The notes under the pieces are model-generated. The model made no database searches, was not told where the DNA came from, and was given only the letters and a program-made list of their open reading frames with translations. Below are positions 35,701-48,297 of a stretch of 64,000 nt of DNA, piece by piece. Both the position numbers and the translations under genes were made by a program. This DNA is from Allolobophora icterica (taxonomy: Eukaryota; Annelida; Clitellata; Crassiclitellata; Lumbricidae), in contig OY744609.1 of NCBI GenBank assembly GCA_963556255.1, positions 14,948,744 to 15,012,743 of the forward strand, given 5' to 3'. Within the stretch, counting starts at the first letter, position 1, and the number at the start of each line of letters is the position of its first letter.

Positions 35701-38700
35701 GTAACTTATCTGTTGGATATGATGATGAGTTCTCTGTCCGAGGACAGGTCCATTGGCTTTATGCTACCCGGGATGAGTGAGGTGGTTTCCCGTTGCCTTC
35801 CTCACAAACAATTGTGCGTGAGCAACTTGTTCAAGGTTATTATGCAGTGGCTTGAGGTAGATTCAAACCTGCAACCCTCTGGTTACAAGGCATAGAAAAT
35901 ACGACTACACCACCGTGTCCCACCCTGTTAGATATGTTTACTTTTAAAATTTTGAAGCAGGCTTTTCCCCAGTTGTTTACCATTTCATGCACATCTTAAC
36001 TAGGGTAGTTTAGTTGAAGGGATTATCAATTTGGAACGTCGTTTGCTTAGAAGTGACCTTTGATTGAGAAGACTTGTGTGCAGTTAGAAGTAGTGCTGTA
36101 CAGACTAGATGTGGAGTTTGAAACACCATTGATCTGCTTGCATTTAAGTAAATGGATTTCCTCTGTCTGTTTAGGATGGTCTTCTGTCGGCTGGCTATGG
36201 AGATCTGATTACTCGAATTCATAAGCAGATTCCGCAGGTGACGCCCGATGGGAAACGACTGCAGATGGTCGTCTGCTCAGCTACACTTCATTCGTTCGAT
36301 GTGCGCAAGATGGCTGTAAGTTAACTGAATTTGCTAGAGGGCGCTGATTGGTTTTTAGTCTTGTAAGCATAATGGTACATAGTAAAATTGATTGAATCAT
36401 CAAATGACCAGGTGAAACATTTGAGGATTACTGTTGTTACGTAGCATGTATTATGTTGACTGATTATGCACCTTATATTATAAGAGAGTTATTGCTATAC
36501 CTTAAGCTGAAATCTGAATAGGCATTCTATTTTATTGTTTCTGATATTTGTTGAAAGGGGCTGTTTAACAAAAATGTTAACCGTCATTCGGTCATAGCTC
36601 AACAGCTGATTTTCAGTTGAATTGCAAGGTAAAGAGATGGTTTATGAAGTGTTTCGATGTTGTTTATTTTAAATCTAGGACAAACTGATGCATTTTCCAA
36701 CATGGATTGATCTGAAAGGCCAGGACAGTGTTCCGGAAACAGTTCATCACGTGGTATGTTATTCAGTTCTTGCCTGTTTCCATGTAACAGCCAGTTGCAG
36801 GAAACAATGAAGATTCTCTTAAATGGCACTGTATAAATAATTGGTTGTTAGATTGCATTACAAGAGTGATGTTATACTCTTACAAGAGCTACCCCTGAGA
36901 GACAACAATGTGTGATTGAATCCAGCCTTTTCTCTGTGCTGCCTGTTTCGAATTCCATTCAGTGTTGTGTTGATGGAGTTAATTCCTTTGCCTTTCTAGT
37001 GAAGATGCCACCTCTCATTGAGCTGTCACAGATGAATCAGAAATAGGTCAAATAAAGGCACAATTGTCACCTGCCTTATCAAGTAATTTTCTAGGTGCGT
37101 CTCTGTTGAAGCAGCCATGCAACGCCTGTTGCAGTAGGTGGCACAGAGGAATAGAGAATTGCCAATTTCATGCAGAATACCTGGGTTAGAACCTTGTCCA
37201 TATTTGATCACTGTATTGCGTTAATGTGAGCTGTGAGCTGGCACTATTTTATACCTATGGTTACTGGCTGTATGACTTGTTAGTGGTTAGAGATTGCTCT
37301 CTATTGAATGCTTCAATGTTTGCATGTACCTGGCTGTATGTATAGCATCTTTAGAGAACCTCACAAAAGCTCTTGCATGTTGAGCTGCTACATAAGGAGA
37401 GATGTTGTCTGTTGCAGGTTTTGATGGTTGATCCAAAAGCTGATGAATCCTGGAAGACACTGAAGCCACACATCAGAACGGATGAGGTACACGCCAAGGA
37501 CAGACTCAATCCAAGCATCGAAACAACAGGTGCTGTCTTCGAGGACATCTCTAGTCCTGATCAACTTAACATAAAGCCTTTATAAATGTGGCTGCTACAT
37601 GTATAGTACTAAGATCGAGATTGCAACTGTTCATTAGTTCAATCATTTGATTGTGATGACTAAGTGAAAATTTGCTAATGTATATGTGACAGTGAGATGG
37701 TCACTTGTGTGAGATGAACCTCCCATAGTGGAATGTTGGGAAGTGATCATCTGTTCCTGGAAAACTCCATTGAGCCATCAGTGGAAAAATTTCATGGTCC
37801 TGAACTCAAGGCCGGTATAACTGTAATTGTAATTAGCAACTGAAGGTCAGTATAATTGTAATTGTAATTAGCGACTTCTGTAGCACCGGCGTCCAATGCA
37901 CAAAGTGTCAACCAATAGCATGCCAGATGGAGCTGCAGTCAGGTTAATACGCTGTCAGTCAGGCCAATGAAACAGAGGGGCAGCCTGTGGTGGATAAGCC
38001 ATCTGAAAGGTAACTCTTGAAATGACACGAGAAATGGAGCAACAACGAACAGATGCAGGACTTACTGTTTACGTCCTAGCTTACTCTGTTACCACATTAT
38101 ACTTGGTAACAGATACCCTTGTGGTGTCTAAACAACTTGCCTACCACGGTTGTTGCATCAGCAGGACCTGATGTAACATTACATTACAGTAATGTACTGG
38201 CATTACCGTAATGTAATGTAATGGTGACAGTTATATAGGACCATCAGTAGTGAGCCAGATACTGGTAATGTTGTTTTACAATGTCAAGTGTCAGTGTAAG
38301 TGCACAGAGTTACACCAAGGGGCTATGTAATAAACCACCACTTGTGCATGCCAGTTTAATTAACAAAGCAAATGAATGGCTTTGATTTAGGACCAGATCA
38401 GACTCAATGAGGGAAGCGAATGAAGCTAGGACAATCACTTGCAGTTTACCTTGAATCAAGAATTCAAGATATGAAAGTTTAGTCTGTGTCTTTCCAGTTT
38501 TCAGTTGTTTCTCTACATATATTATGTTAAGGACTTGTTAAAATAGTGCTACATAAGCACTGGATTACACATGGCTTGTGCATATGTTGTAGAGATGCTT
38601 TCAGAGGCTGTGAAGCTGTTGAAGGGGGAATACACAGTGCGAGCGATACAGGAGCACAAGATGGATAAAGCGATGATCTTCTGTCGAACAAAGGTCGACT

Positions 38701-41700
38701 GTGATAACATGGAGAGTTATCTAATAAGCAAGGGAGGAGGTAATTTCCTCCATTATTGTCTGGGATTTCAGGCATCTTTCGCATCCAATTGCTCCTTCTG
38801 TTCTGTCTATGTCTCTGTTTGTCTGTCTGTCTGTCTGTCTTTCTTCCTCTGTCTCTCTGTCTCTCTGTGTCTGTCTGCCTCTCTCTCACTCTCTTTCTCT
38901 GTCTCTCACTCTCTTCCTTCTTTTGTCTGTCTATCTGTCTCTGGTGTGGTGCCTTTATGTATTTGTTTATGGCTGCCTCGTTCATTTTCTCTGCCACCGC
39001 CTACTATAGTCTGGTCTAAAGGAAGATATGAATTTGAATAATGCAATGCAGTTTGTTTGATACGACATTTGCACACGTCATGAACTTTTGAAGTGAATGA
39101 TTTTGTTTCAGGAAAAGGAAAGAACAGTATGTTTTCCTGCGTCTGTCTCCATGGCGATCGTAAGCCGCAAGAAAGGAAAGGAAACCTAGAGAAATTCAAG
39201 GTTACCTGAAACTGCAGATTAAGTCTTGAGTTATTTCGTGTGGTGTCAGTCGCTTTTAATTTCATTAGTTATAAAATGTCTTAACGCTTTAATGACAAAA
39301 GGGATTAGTTTTCCATACATTTTAGTACATGCTCATTGTTATAGTGTTAAAAATTGTATATTTTGCTGAAGGCCTAAGGTTTTTACATTTCTGTAGCCAC
39401 TAAGAACTTTTGCCATAGTACATTTATAAGACAAGTCGTTGGTTAGAATCTGCATATACACAGAAGCCTGCTAGTTGAGGAACTGCTTTTAGGACATCAG
39501 TTGCATGCAGTAAAAAAATTTTTTTCTTTAATCAAACTTCATCTAGCATATTTAAAGAGGTGCAGTATACTTCCAAGATAAACACCACTGTACCTTACCA
39601 GGGACTCCCTTGAGTAGTTTGTTCTGCAGTTGGTGCTATATAAATTGACACATATGATACACTGTCAACCAGACTTATACAGATTACAATATTTGCAGGG
39701 TTTTGCTTGAAGCAACTGCTGATTGATGTCTTGTGCGTTGTGATAGTCCAACACGATGTTAATATTGTTTTTCGTGGCCTCTGTCTAAATTCATGTTTCT
39801 GTTATCCTTAGAATGGCGAAGTGAAGTTTCTCATCTGCACAGACGTAGCAGCACGCGGTCTTGATGTCTCTGGGTTACCCTATGGTCAGAATTTATTAGT
39901 AATATATTTCAGTTTGTCTTATGGCATCTGCCAGTGTCTATTATGAAAGTGCATTTGCAGTGTATTTAGTTATAATAAGTTGCATTTTATAAAAATTTGT
40001 ATGATAAAAATATGCAAGGTATCTGCCAGCGATGATATAGCAAAACATAGTCATAAATAAATGTTCAATTCTCAGGGTGTCGAGAGTAAGAAAGCCAAGA
40101 TGATGTTTGCTTCATTTTGCCCTTTTAGGGTAAGCATTGGAATTTATCCTTTGGCGTGTCTTTTTGTGACCTAAGTTCTGTTATTATATAGAAATGACTG
40201 TTGTCTTTTCCAGTCATCAATGTTACTCTGCCAGACGAAAAGCAGAATTATGTTCACAGAATCGGTAGAGTTGGACGAGCTGAAAGGTTTGTTCCCATTT
40301 AACATCTTGCTAGTATAGTCGCAGTTTTATAGATAACAGCTTATTGAAAATTAACACCCCTATATTTTATGAAAACTAGAACTCCTGAAATCCCACAGCG
40401 TAACACACCATGACATAGCACCACCACCACTTGGCACCATCATTAACCCCTCCCCACATAGCACCACCATCACAGCCCCACCACAAACTGACCTTAACTG
40501 CTCATAGTGGTACTGCCATGTGGCCCCGCCACCACATAGCTCTGCTGCCACAATGATGAATTGAAAGATAAATTATGAATTTATATATCATATTTGTGTA
40601 GCACCACTAGATGTTGTCTAGGCAACAGTCGACAACACTATCTGACCAAGAAAGTGCCGCAGTTCTTTTTCTTGTAGATTGCAATCTCCACAGTTTTCTG
40701 TCTCGCTCGAATTTACTCGTAGTTAATGGCTGTTTCGTAGTTAATTGCTGAGTTTTTTGTGATGACTGATCTGTACAATGATTTCTTTTTTATTTGTCAG
40801 AATGGGTTTGGCAATTTCATTTGCTGCAACTGTGAAAGAAAAGGTAGGTTATTTCAATTGTTTTCTTGTTGGATTGAAAATCCATCCTAAATCCTACTCT
40901 GGTACTTACATCTCATGCACACAAAGAGACGGGCATAAAGTCATGTCTTTTTTTATATGGAAGGTGCATTGTGACTGAAGGCAGGAGATAAGCTGCTTGA
41001 AGTGGTTAAGACCTAGGCATGAAAATGTCTGGATTAAATGGAAGAATCTACATAGTGATACCAAGAGGCTAGCTTTCAGGTCTAGGACCAGTCAGCAAAG
41101 GACTGTCACGATAAGCAGCAAGTTCTTGATATCAGTAATGTATCAAAGTTCCTCTGATACATTACATTAAATGACCTTGCATTACTGCGTTACATTTTAA
41201 ATGCCAGATTCACTGAAGAGTGAAGACTTGCCTGTTTCAACCAGCTTACCCACCATATCCGAACTTCTGGTTTTTCTGACCTATCAGGTTTCAAACGGCC
41301 TTCTCTAACGAATTAGTTATTCACTATATAGTGTCACCAACTGATGCCTTATGCTGTATGATAACGTTGCTAAAGAAAAGAAATCATTAGATATGATTAG
41401 ATTTGTAGTTACCGGTAAGTTGTTAAAATTTTTACTGCTATGAACGATCAATATTCGTAATATTGTCTCTTCTGAAGGTTTGGTATCACTCAAACTGTTC
41501 CAGCAAGGGAAAAGGATGCTACAACACGCGACTAACTGACGATGGAGGCTGCTGCATCTGGTACAACGAACCACAGGTTAGACGTCGTACTTCTGCTAGA
41601 AGAGTTATTTGCAGCATCGGCAAATTTCTTTTATAAAGTCCTGTTACACTGTATATTACATTGCAAAATTGCTAATTACTATATGAACCATTGTATCTGG

Positions 41701-42838
41701 TGAATATGTATATATCTATATATCCACCAGATACAATGGTTCATATATATATATATATATATCCACCTGTATATATATAAGCGTGATGTCTGTGTGTGTG
41801 TATCTATGGTGGATTTACACATGCACTGTATATATTATACCAGGGTTATGTATAATATAATATGTATATGTCATTCCTTCAGATATTTATATAGCACCTC
41901 TTCAAGGGGAGCTACACAGAGGTGGTCCTGACTCCAGCACGGCCAAACAAGAGAGTTTTTAGGCCAGTATAAAATGTGTAACCGGGTGACAGTTGTCATT
42001 AGTTGTGTGATGATCTTTGCTATTGTAGTATCTTGCAGACATAGAGGAACATTTGGGCATCACCATCGACCAGGTTGATAAAAGTCTTAAAGTTGCAGCT
42101 GACGAGTTTGATGGCAAAGTCACCTATGGACAGAAACGACGTAATGCGGGTAAGAAGTTCACCTGCAGCCATTCATTTCCAATTGTAAAGAAGTATTGGA
42201 GCATGGTTATTTGTAAACAGCGGAAATTGCTTGAAAGGTCCTACTCTAGGACAATTTTTGGGAGCGCTGCTGTTGAGGGGGTGTCTAATAATAAGGAGAT
42301 TAAAAACTCACACACGGACTGGGTTTTCATTCCAATGTAATTTTGTGATGCCTTTTATAATCGCAGTGCTTTTTTCAGCCAGAATGCACTGGAACCGCCG
42401 CGTTCTGGCACCTTTTTTCAGCTACTAACAAATTATTTATTTATTTTAATAATAAAAACAATAATTTAGTTATTTTAATTTAATTTCAGTGTTGCTAACT
42501 GTTTTCCGTGTTATTGAGAGCCCTGCCAACCTCCAATCCCGTTTTTCTCGGGATTTTTATGCAGTTGCATAATTGTTCAGTTCCGGAACCTATTGTTCAG
42601 TTCCGGAACTTTTTTCTAGAAAAAAGCACTGTATAATTGTATTCTTTGTCTAAAAGTTTTTATATTGATCACTCACTTAGTGCACTTTGTAAATGCTCTG
42701 CACTTTGAAGGGTCTGGTTACAAAGGCCACGTAGAGATGCTGGCACCAGCCGTCAAAGAACTCGCCGAGCTAGAGAAGAAGGCGCAGTCTTCCTACATCA
42801 ATCTCTTCTACTTGAAGCCGTTCCTTTCCAGAAAGTAA
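23705..42838 (+). CDS. DDX1: ATP-dependent RNA helicase DDX1, complete, 28 coding exons
   Basis: DEAD-box RNA helicase with a SPRY domain inserted between motifs I and Ia, the DDX1 architecture. DDX1 acts on RNA-RNA and RNA-DNA duplexes and belongs to the tRNA-ligase complex (family knowledge). Joining the exons below gives 2232 nt, 743 aa plus stop, close to the 740 aa of human DDX1, with all phases matching. Visible: [10 protein letters not shown] (K52, Walker A), SPRY region about residues 95-260 with LCRVGWS and [18 protein letters not shown] (299-306), [13 protein letters not shown] (375-378, variant motif II), SAT (412-414), [14 protein letters not shown] (about 575), [11 protein letters not shown] (604-614). 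Exons: 23705-23720, 24403-24454, 25428-25491, 26557-26586, 27459-27564, 29042-29089, 29421-29510, 30187-30347, 30999-31071, 31545-31621, 31888-31941, 32169-32229, 32856-32917, 33431-33454, 33878-33930, 34759-34819, 35318-35416, 36175-36315, 36679-36753, 37418-37529, 38593-38739, 39112-39200, 39812-39884, 40214-40286, 40801-40843, 41478-41576, 42029-42149, 42711-42838. The least certain border is the exon 7 donor, chosen at 29510 because it restores the family spacing before GKYYYE. The start is the only Met giving the [15 protein letters not shown] beginning. Confidence 0.97.
23860..24240 (+). pseudogene. LINE 3' relic in DDX1 intron 1
   Basis: Encodes [15 protein letters not shown] and continues into the 3' UTR also seen at 2085-2330 and 4431-4975 (CCGATCCTCCGCCTTCC, GACGTAGCGCTTGTGAATA). 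Best-preserved copy of that family tail in the window. Confidence 0.7.
24640..25110 (+). pseudogene. LINE reverse transcriptase C-terminal relic in DDX1 intron 2
   Basis: The 116-aa frame 24647-24997 has [33 protein letters not shown] and [10 protein letters not shown], the LINE ORF2 C-terminus, intact up to its stop. The 3' tail ends in three ATTACA-type units (25086-25110), like other CR1/L2-like elements. Confidence 0.85.
25580..25850. repeat. Diverged tandem duplication in DDX1 intron 3
   Basis: Two copies about 160 bp apart share GAGCTGTGAGGT/GGGCTGTGAGGT, CTGCCAGAAGGATTA, ACACAGCCATTT/ACCCAGCCATTT and GTGTGAAGAG. ACCAGCAATGTTGTGACG from its centre recurs at 26710-26727 beside the SINE in intron 4. 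It resembles no gene. Confidence 0.6.
26736..26972 (+). mobile_element. tRNA-derived SINE, family A copy 2, in DDX1 intron 4
   Basis: Full-length copy: head GATGTGGGGCGTGGTGGCTC, A box TGGCTCAGTGG, B box GGTTCGAATCC (consensus), body and LINE-like tail ending GGAATAAATA. The bases just before the head make a palindrome with it (CCCCACAT-TGCG-ATGTGGGG). Confidence 0.93.
28020..28980 (+). pseudogene. LINE 3' relic in DDX1 intron 5 with a 30-bp x 22 array inside its coding sequence
   Basis: The frame before the array reads [15 protein letters not shown], the LINE ORF2 C-terminal motif. After it comes LKTHLF-like sequence in another frame (about 28858) and a GGCGCTATATTAAGG tail with ATAC repeats. 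Between them, 28181-28840 is exactly 22 units of 30 bp (TTACGTGCTGTTGCACTTAG plus CCAGGTGCAT). Units 1 and 21 carry CCAAG; units 6, 12 and 19 carry GCTA. The array stays open in plus frames (272 and 285 aa) and a minus frame (310 aa). Confidence 0.85.
35720..35925 (-). mobile_element. tRNA-derived SINE in DDX1 intron 17
   Basis: Read on the minus strand: GGTGGTGTAGTCGTA, then GGGTTGCAGGTTTGAATCTACC, a tRNA-like head with a slightly changed B box, followed by about 130 bp of body. It is diverged relative to family A. Confidence 0.6.
38811..38935. repeat. (CTGT)n/(CTCT)n pyrimidine tract in DDX1 intron 21
   Basis: CTGT and CTCT repeats. The Cys-Leu-Ser frames over it belong to no gene, although they run out of real exon 21. 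Confidence 0.9.
41681..41760. repeat. 22-bp hairpin followed by (AT)n in DDX1 intron 26
   Basis: Arms 41681-41702 (begins ATATGAACCATTGTATCTGG) and 41725-41746 are exact inverted copies around a 22-nt AT-rich loop. An AT run follows. Confidence 0.85.
42356..42639. mobile_element. hAT-type MITE in DDX1 intron 27
   Basis: The element 42364-42631 (268 bp) has inverted ends CAGTGCTTTTTTC and GAAAAAAGCACTG. Flanks TATAATCG and TATAATTG match at 7 of 8 positions, as an aged hAT target duplication. A second inner pair is CAGCCAGAA against repeated CAGTTCCGGAAC. Confidence 0.8.
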
Positions 42839-43561
42839 TTCGACTCAAACTTTGCCGACTTTCAGAAAAACTTGCTTAATACTCGGCTTTTAATAGTGAA
42901 GCGTGATCCTTCTTGAACAGCTAGAATGACAATAACTTCTGTTGAAAAGACCGGAAAAGTCACCTCCAAGTCTTTCTTAACAACGAGTATTTGCGTTGTC
43001 TCGTTGCTGTGTTTTGATTTAGGTTTTTGCTTTAACGTAAATGGTAATGGTCATTTAACTCTTGGTTGGTTACTATCATAACAAGATAAAGCTAACTCGC
43101 TTGTTTACAAGAGCAAATCGGACAGTGGATGCCCAAAAACTTGTCAACTTGCATGTGTACTAGTATATACTGACCCAAAAAGAATGGGAGGACCAAGCTA
43201 GCCCAGTCCTCTATTCATGTATTAAACCAACCTCAATGTTGCTCAACAAGCTAGCACACGTGAACAGATTCTTGTCTGTGTAACCTGGTGGCAGTTTGGT
43301 AAAGACGGTTTCAGTCTTCCTTTGGAGAAACACTTTAAACACCTTGAAAAATTAGCTGTGGTAAGATTGATGAACACCATCCATTGTTGTATAGACTGTC
43401 TTTCCATACAAATTCACAAAAACTCTGATTCTACTGTACAAATAAGCTGGAACTTGTCCAAGTAACACAATTTACAGACGAGACTATATACATTCAATGC
43501 ACTCTTTGTGCTCTGAATATGATGAAACTTTACATTCCAGAGATATTTACCAACCTCGTTT

Positions 43562-43567
43562 AATAAA
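43562..43567 (+). terminator. Candidate DDX1 polyadenylation signal
   Basis: AATAAA about 720 bp after the stop codon and 65 bp before the SINE at 43632. An ATTAAA near 43219 is an alternative. No transcript data support either. Confidence 0.3.
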
Positions 43568-43631
43568 CCTCTCAATATGCCTTAAACCAGTTTTAAAGTA
43601 AATAGTTCCTGTACAACAAGCAAGCTAGAAT

Positions 43632-43862
43632 GATGTGGGGCGCGGTGGCTCAGTGGTAAGTTCGGCGCCTTGTGACCGGAGGGTTGCAGGTTCGAATCCC
43701 ACTCTAGCCGCTGCGTACGGACCTTGGGCAAGTCCTTCACTCGCAATTGCTTGTGGCGCTTCGGCGTGAAAATTCCGACACAGTATCAAATGCTGTAGTC
43801 GGGAGCGCCTCTGAGTAGTAGTAGACTTCGAGAGACGCTATAGAAATATCCGGAATAAATAG
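43632..43862 (+). mobile_element. tRNA-derived SINE, family A copy 3
   Basis: Full-length copy with GATGTGGGGCGCGGTGGCTC head, A and B boxes and GGAATAAATAG end, almost identical to the copy at 26736. It lies just downstream of DDX1. Confidence 0.93.
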
Positions 43863-45298
43863 ATAGTTTGCTTCGGGCACAGCCAATATTACATCCTACA
43901 TTTTCATATTCCGTCATGGCTCATGCACCTGCATCAGTAACCTCTGAACAAAGAATGCACATAGTTCACGCACGTTCATATATTGCCTATGTAATCCATA
44001 AGTCTGCTTGAAAAACTTCACAAATAAAATAGTCCATGCAATTACCACAATTTTGCAATTCTAAACCAAACAGGATTAAAATACATAAGCTAAGTGATAA
44101 TTGAATTTTGCGCCGCTTTTTCATAACCGTACAGATCGCAGACAATCTAACAATTACCAGTAGTGTTTGCGATTTTTTAGGTGAAACCCATTTTCATTAT
44201 ATATATTTCGTCACAATGCCTCAGTTGTGCTTTTCTGACTGTTTACCAAAGATGTAGGCCTACTTGTCTGAATTTGAACACCAAACCTTACTACATCTAA
44301 GCTCTAGAACTTAGAAATTTAATGAATATTTCAGAGCTATTTAAAATGTCCATGCATGGACCTAGCCAATTATAATTATATATTTAGAACAAATGCACAA
44401 TAACTAAACATACATAAACCAAATCAGCAACAGTAAAATAGGCTTAACACTTTAAAAATGGGCGTCCACCAAAATGTATGGAAAGCTAATCCCTCTCATC
44501 ATTAAAGGGTTAAAAAAATCGGCTACCAACCCCCAAAGGTTCACTTGATGTTGATTTACTGACCAACAAAAAATGGCAAGCTTAATCACCAATTAGCCTA
44601 AGTACTACCAGATTCTTGACATCAAAGTGCTAGTTGACAAAGGCACAGTCCTGAGATTGTTGGTTTTTATGTGCAAGTCAAAGACTAACATTGGTGACTT
44701 CATTCCAATAACAGAATAACTTTTATCACTTCTGGGCTTAGTAACAGACGGTCAGATGCAAAATTTTGATGCACCAGAGAAAGCCTCATATGTAACCACA
44801 CAACTGTTATGCATACATGAAGCAAGAGTCGTGTTTCTGCAGTCAATTCCAGTACAAACTTCCAGGTAATAAACTGCAAAGTAAAATACAGTGGAAAATC
44901 TTTTTAACGAAACATGCATTGGCTGTCACTAAAAAGATGCTTAGTTCGTTCCAGCATCAACAGTAATAAATGTAAATTAGTTCCTTTATCATGAAACTGG
45001 TAACACATAGCTATAACACACAAAATTGTAAGTTCCACAGAAGAAAATGCAATACAAAACCTTGGATAATATAAAATATTGATTGATTTTCATAATCTAT
45101 TACACAAAATGTTAATTTATTTTCAACATCTACTTTTGCTCGTTCAATGTGAACGGTCATATTTTATTTAACTTTCGGGTTTAGGCCTTGTATGTACTGG
45201 TGACAGTTAAGACTTGATCATTGCTTAAATTGCTGTAATATGTTTAGTGTACAGCATTTATAACCTTGTCTGCTTCCAACACCAATGACGACCTTTGC
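43863..45298. other. Intergenic, nothing recognised
   Basis: AT-rich sequence without long frames on either strand, splice-linked exons or obvious repeats, apart from scattered short LINE-tail-like pieces. Confidence 0.5.
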
Positions 45299-45592
45299 AT
45301 TAATGGAGGGTGGGAATTGCGGGGTTCAACCCCCTAGTCTTTCTTAGGACCCCACAGTTAAGTCTTCATTGCACACACCAGGGGTCTTTTCCAACCCACT
45401 CCGTTCTGCAAGTGTGATTTCGCATTATCTGACTCTGAGTCTCTGACAAAGAGAAGACATTTCCATGGTGTATCATGTATGCACTTTGAATTTTCTCAAC
45501 TCAGCTGCTTTCAAATTTGCTTTCCAGTTTGCAAAATACAGATAAAATGTCCAACCCGTCTTTTTTCTACAATTCCCACACTGTATTAATGG
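45299..45592 (+). mobile_element. hAT-type MITE, family 1 copy 3, with 8-bp target duplication
   Basis: The element 45307-45584 is flanked by the exact repeat ATTAATGG (45299-45306, 45585-45592). Ends read AGGGTGGGAATTG and complement ACAGTGTGGGAATTG. It shares the GGGGTTCAACCCCC core and CTGACAAAGAGAAGA with copies 1 and 2 and has internal deletions. Confidence 0.88.
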
Positions 45593-47730
45593 GAAAATAC
45601 TTTTATGTACAGCAAAATATTCAGGTGTATTCCAAACTTAAAAAGATTACCAGAAAACATTGACAAAAGTTGCTAAACTCAATAGAACAGAAACTTTACA
45701 TAGTTCAGATGTAATGACATTTGAAAACGTGCCATGATCTACTGAACAACACCTGTCATTTATTACTGAGCAGAGCAATCATGCTAAAGATTTCGTGGTC
45801 GGAAATACATTATATCCGTTGGATGAGGGAGTCTCTGTGGTTGATCCCCGTTCAGTGGTTTTGCAGTATGGCTGAAGACTTGAAGTCACAGTGACCCAGC
45901 CATAATTTCCTTTGGCATGAGATTAACCCTTATGTGGGCTCTGTACAGGTCCACTATGGATTCCAATTGGGTATGTTGGCTAGGGCGTGAACGGCCGGCC
46001 GTGACTTCCTGGGAATATTCAGGAATACGCCACTCCATTCGAAAATTGAATACAATGCTCCTATTTGGCTGTATCTTTGTTTTAAGCAGACCGGCTGCCT
46101 ATAACATTAACCGATTTCATGCCTGCATGAGAATACCAACACCAAATTCTTCCAACACCTGTATCAAATGCGCTTCCTTAGCATCGATTTTCCTAAGCTT
46201 CCATTTCCAACGGCAGCTAAGCTTCTGGGGTTAATCTATCAACAACCGTTCCTGCTCTATTTTCGCCACACGCAGTCTAATTTGATTCAGCCCACTCATC
46301 CCCGTTGGATCCAAGACGGTTATAATACGCTGAGCAATATTTACATGTACACATGTTATTGTGGGTGTATCTGGGACATGGTGCTTACGCCTTTATTTAA
46401 CACGTACCAACACCGACAGTGACTTGTTTCTCTGCTAACACGAATCTACATCACAACCTATTAGCGAAGACATCTAAAGATGGCATGCTAATGCCTTCGT
46501 AACTAATAGTAATGTTTCAACAACACAATCTTGTCATAAACATATCAAGTGATGAGTAATTATTTGTTCAATCACGGGCTTGCCGAGGATTTGTAGGCCT
46601 AGTCTGGTGGGCAAACAGATAGGCCTAAACTGGGTTCTAGTACAATGTATACTGATAAAAATGCTTGCAAAATTCACGGGTCTGCTGCCCCTCTCTATCC
46701 GCGCTGACTAACGACTGGTTCAAAACAACTTGATAAATAAGCTTACTGATTAGGCCTACATTGCGAATAACCGAAGCACACTGGGACCTCGCTGTAACGC
46801 TGCCTTTTGAAACCATAGGCCTATCAAGTCATGCGTTATAACAAGGTAGTGTTCTAACGCGGTCATTTTCTAACGCTGGATTTGGAGCTATGTCCCCAAT
46901 CGCGTTATAATGAGAATTCGTGTTATGGTGAAGCAGGTTATAAGGAACCGCCACTGTAGGCCTAGCCTACTTATTAATTATTTACCTTAAAAAGGCAAAG
47001 GTGACGGTGTTGACTTTGTTTGTGCTGACGACGACATAATATCCCTTCAGCAGCTCTGTTCAAAGGCATATGTGGTCCAATAACAGCACGATCGCGTAAT
47101 CCGAGATACGTCAGTAAGAGCCTTCCGAGACAACAGGAAACACCCTAGGGCCTATCATTCATTCATTGAAACCTTGCAGAATCAGTTATGACGGAACGGA
47201 AGTGACTTGCTTTCGAAAGCAGATCGTGTCGAGTAAAAAGTGGCTTATGAGTTCAATTTTTTAATTATGCTCGTGAAATTGCCATTCAAACCAGACAGAT
47301 ACAACGCAAAGTACAAAAACATGCCTAGAGTGGGACCATCATAAGCGGGTTAACAACGCGCCTGTTCGGGGCGATCAGAAAAAGGCTTCCGCTATAAACT
47401 CGCCTAACGCACCGGCAGCATCGAATATAACTGAACAAAGCACTTCAAAAGAACACCACTTGATCCCAAACCTGTTACAAAACATGTTTTGTTCGCCTGC
47501 GTCCTGCGCAAGCAATCACAGCGCAATATTAAGCGATACAGGCATTTTGTTCCAACACGAAAAAAAGCCCAAACAACTTTGGCGACTCTTCTAGTTTTCT
47601 GTGCGTTGTTTTGCTGATGAAATTTCTAGTCGTAATCGACGTAGGTGGTGTACAAGAGCAGAGTGCTTTTGATTTTTTCTTGAAGTGGCACTATAAATTT
47701 ATAATTACATTTAGCCTACATCAAACAGTA
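45593..47730. other. Intergenic; one MITE at 46779-46956, otherwise nothing recognised
   Basis: 46779-46956 has inverted ends CACTGGGACCTCGCTGTAAC and (complement) CAGTGGCGGTTCCTTATAAC with CGTTATAA-type inner repeats, without a clear target duplication. The frame at 45917-46234 (105 aa) has no recognisable domain. No exon chain could be built. Confidence 0.5.
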
Positions 47731-47830
47731 CAGTGCTACTCAAACTGTTGTGGTCCGCGGACCGGTCCGCGGGCGATTGGTTGTTGGGTCGCGGAATGGG
47801 AACCGCCGAACCGGAATCACAATTTTGATC
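47731..47830 (+). mobile_element. hAT-like terminal fragment
   Basis: Begins CAGTGCTACTCAAACTGTTG, then a palindromic CCGCGGACCGGTCCGCGG, features of hAT element ends. The matching right end and target duplication were not found, so the downstream limit is open. Confidence 0.5.
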
Positions 47831-48297
47831 GTGCTCAGATAAAATTTCCGTTGTGTGTTGTAAAACAAAAACGAGAACACGATGCATTGTTCATGAATAA
47901 TAAAGTTTTGAACATGCAATAGTTGTAATAAATAATGAGAATATTATTAAATCTAAATTTTAATTAGCATGTCATATTACTCATATGTAATGTAGGTCAA
48001 TAGTTTATGGACCTTTTGTCATCCTCGGACACCTCTTTCAACACGCAACTTTTGATCAACTCTTAAAGAGTACCAAATAAATGCCTCGTGAATTCATTTA
48101 CATGGTCTTGACAGACAGACAACATGAAGAATACAAGGCATGCCTGGATTCAAACTACAACCTCTGCACTCTTAAGCCCCTTGTTAACTTAAGGCATTAT
48201 TGCCCTAGGTGTGTGTATGTGGATATTTATGTACATAGGCATATTTCTATGTGTTTGAATGTATGTGTGGAAATGTATGATTCTATTTTAGTTTGTA

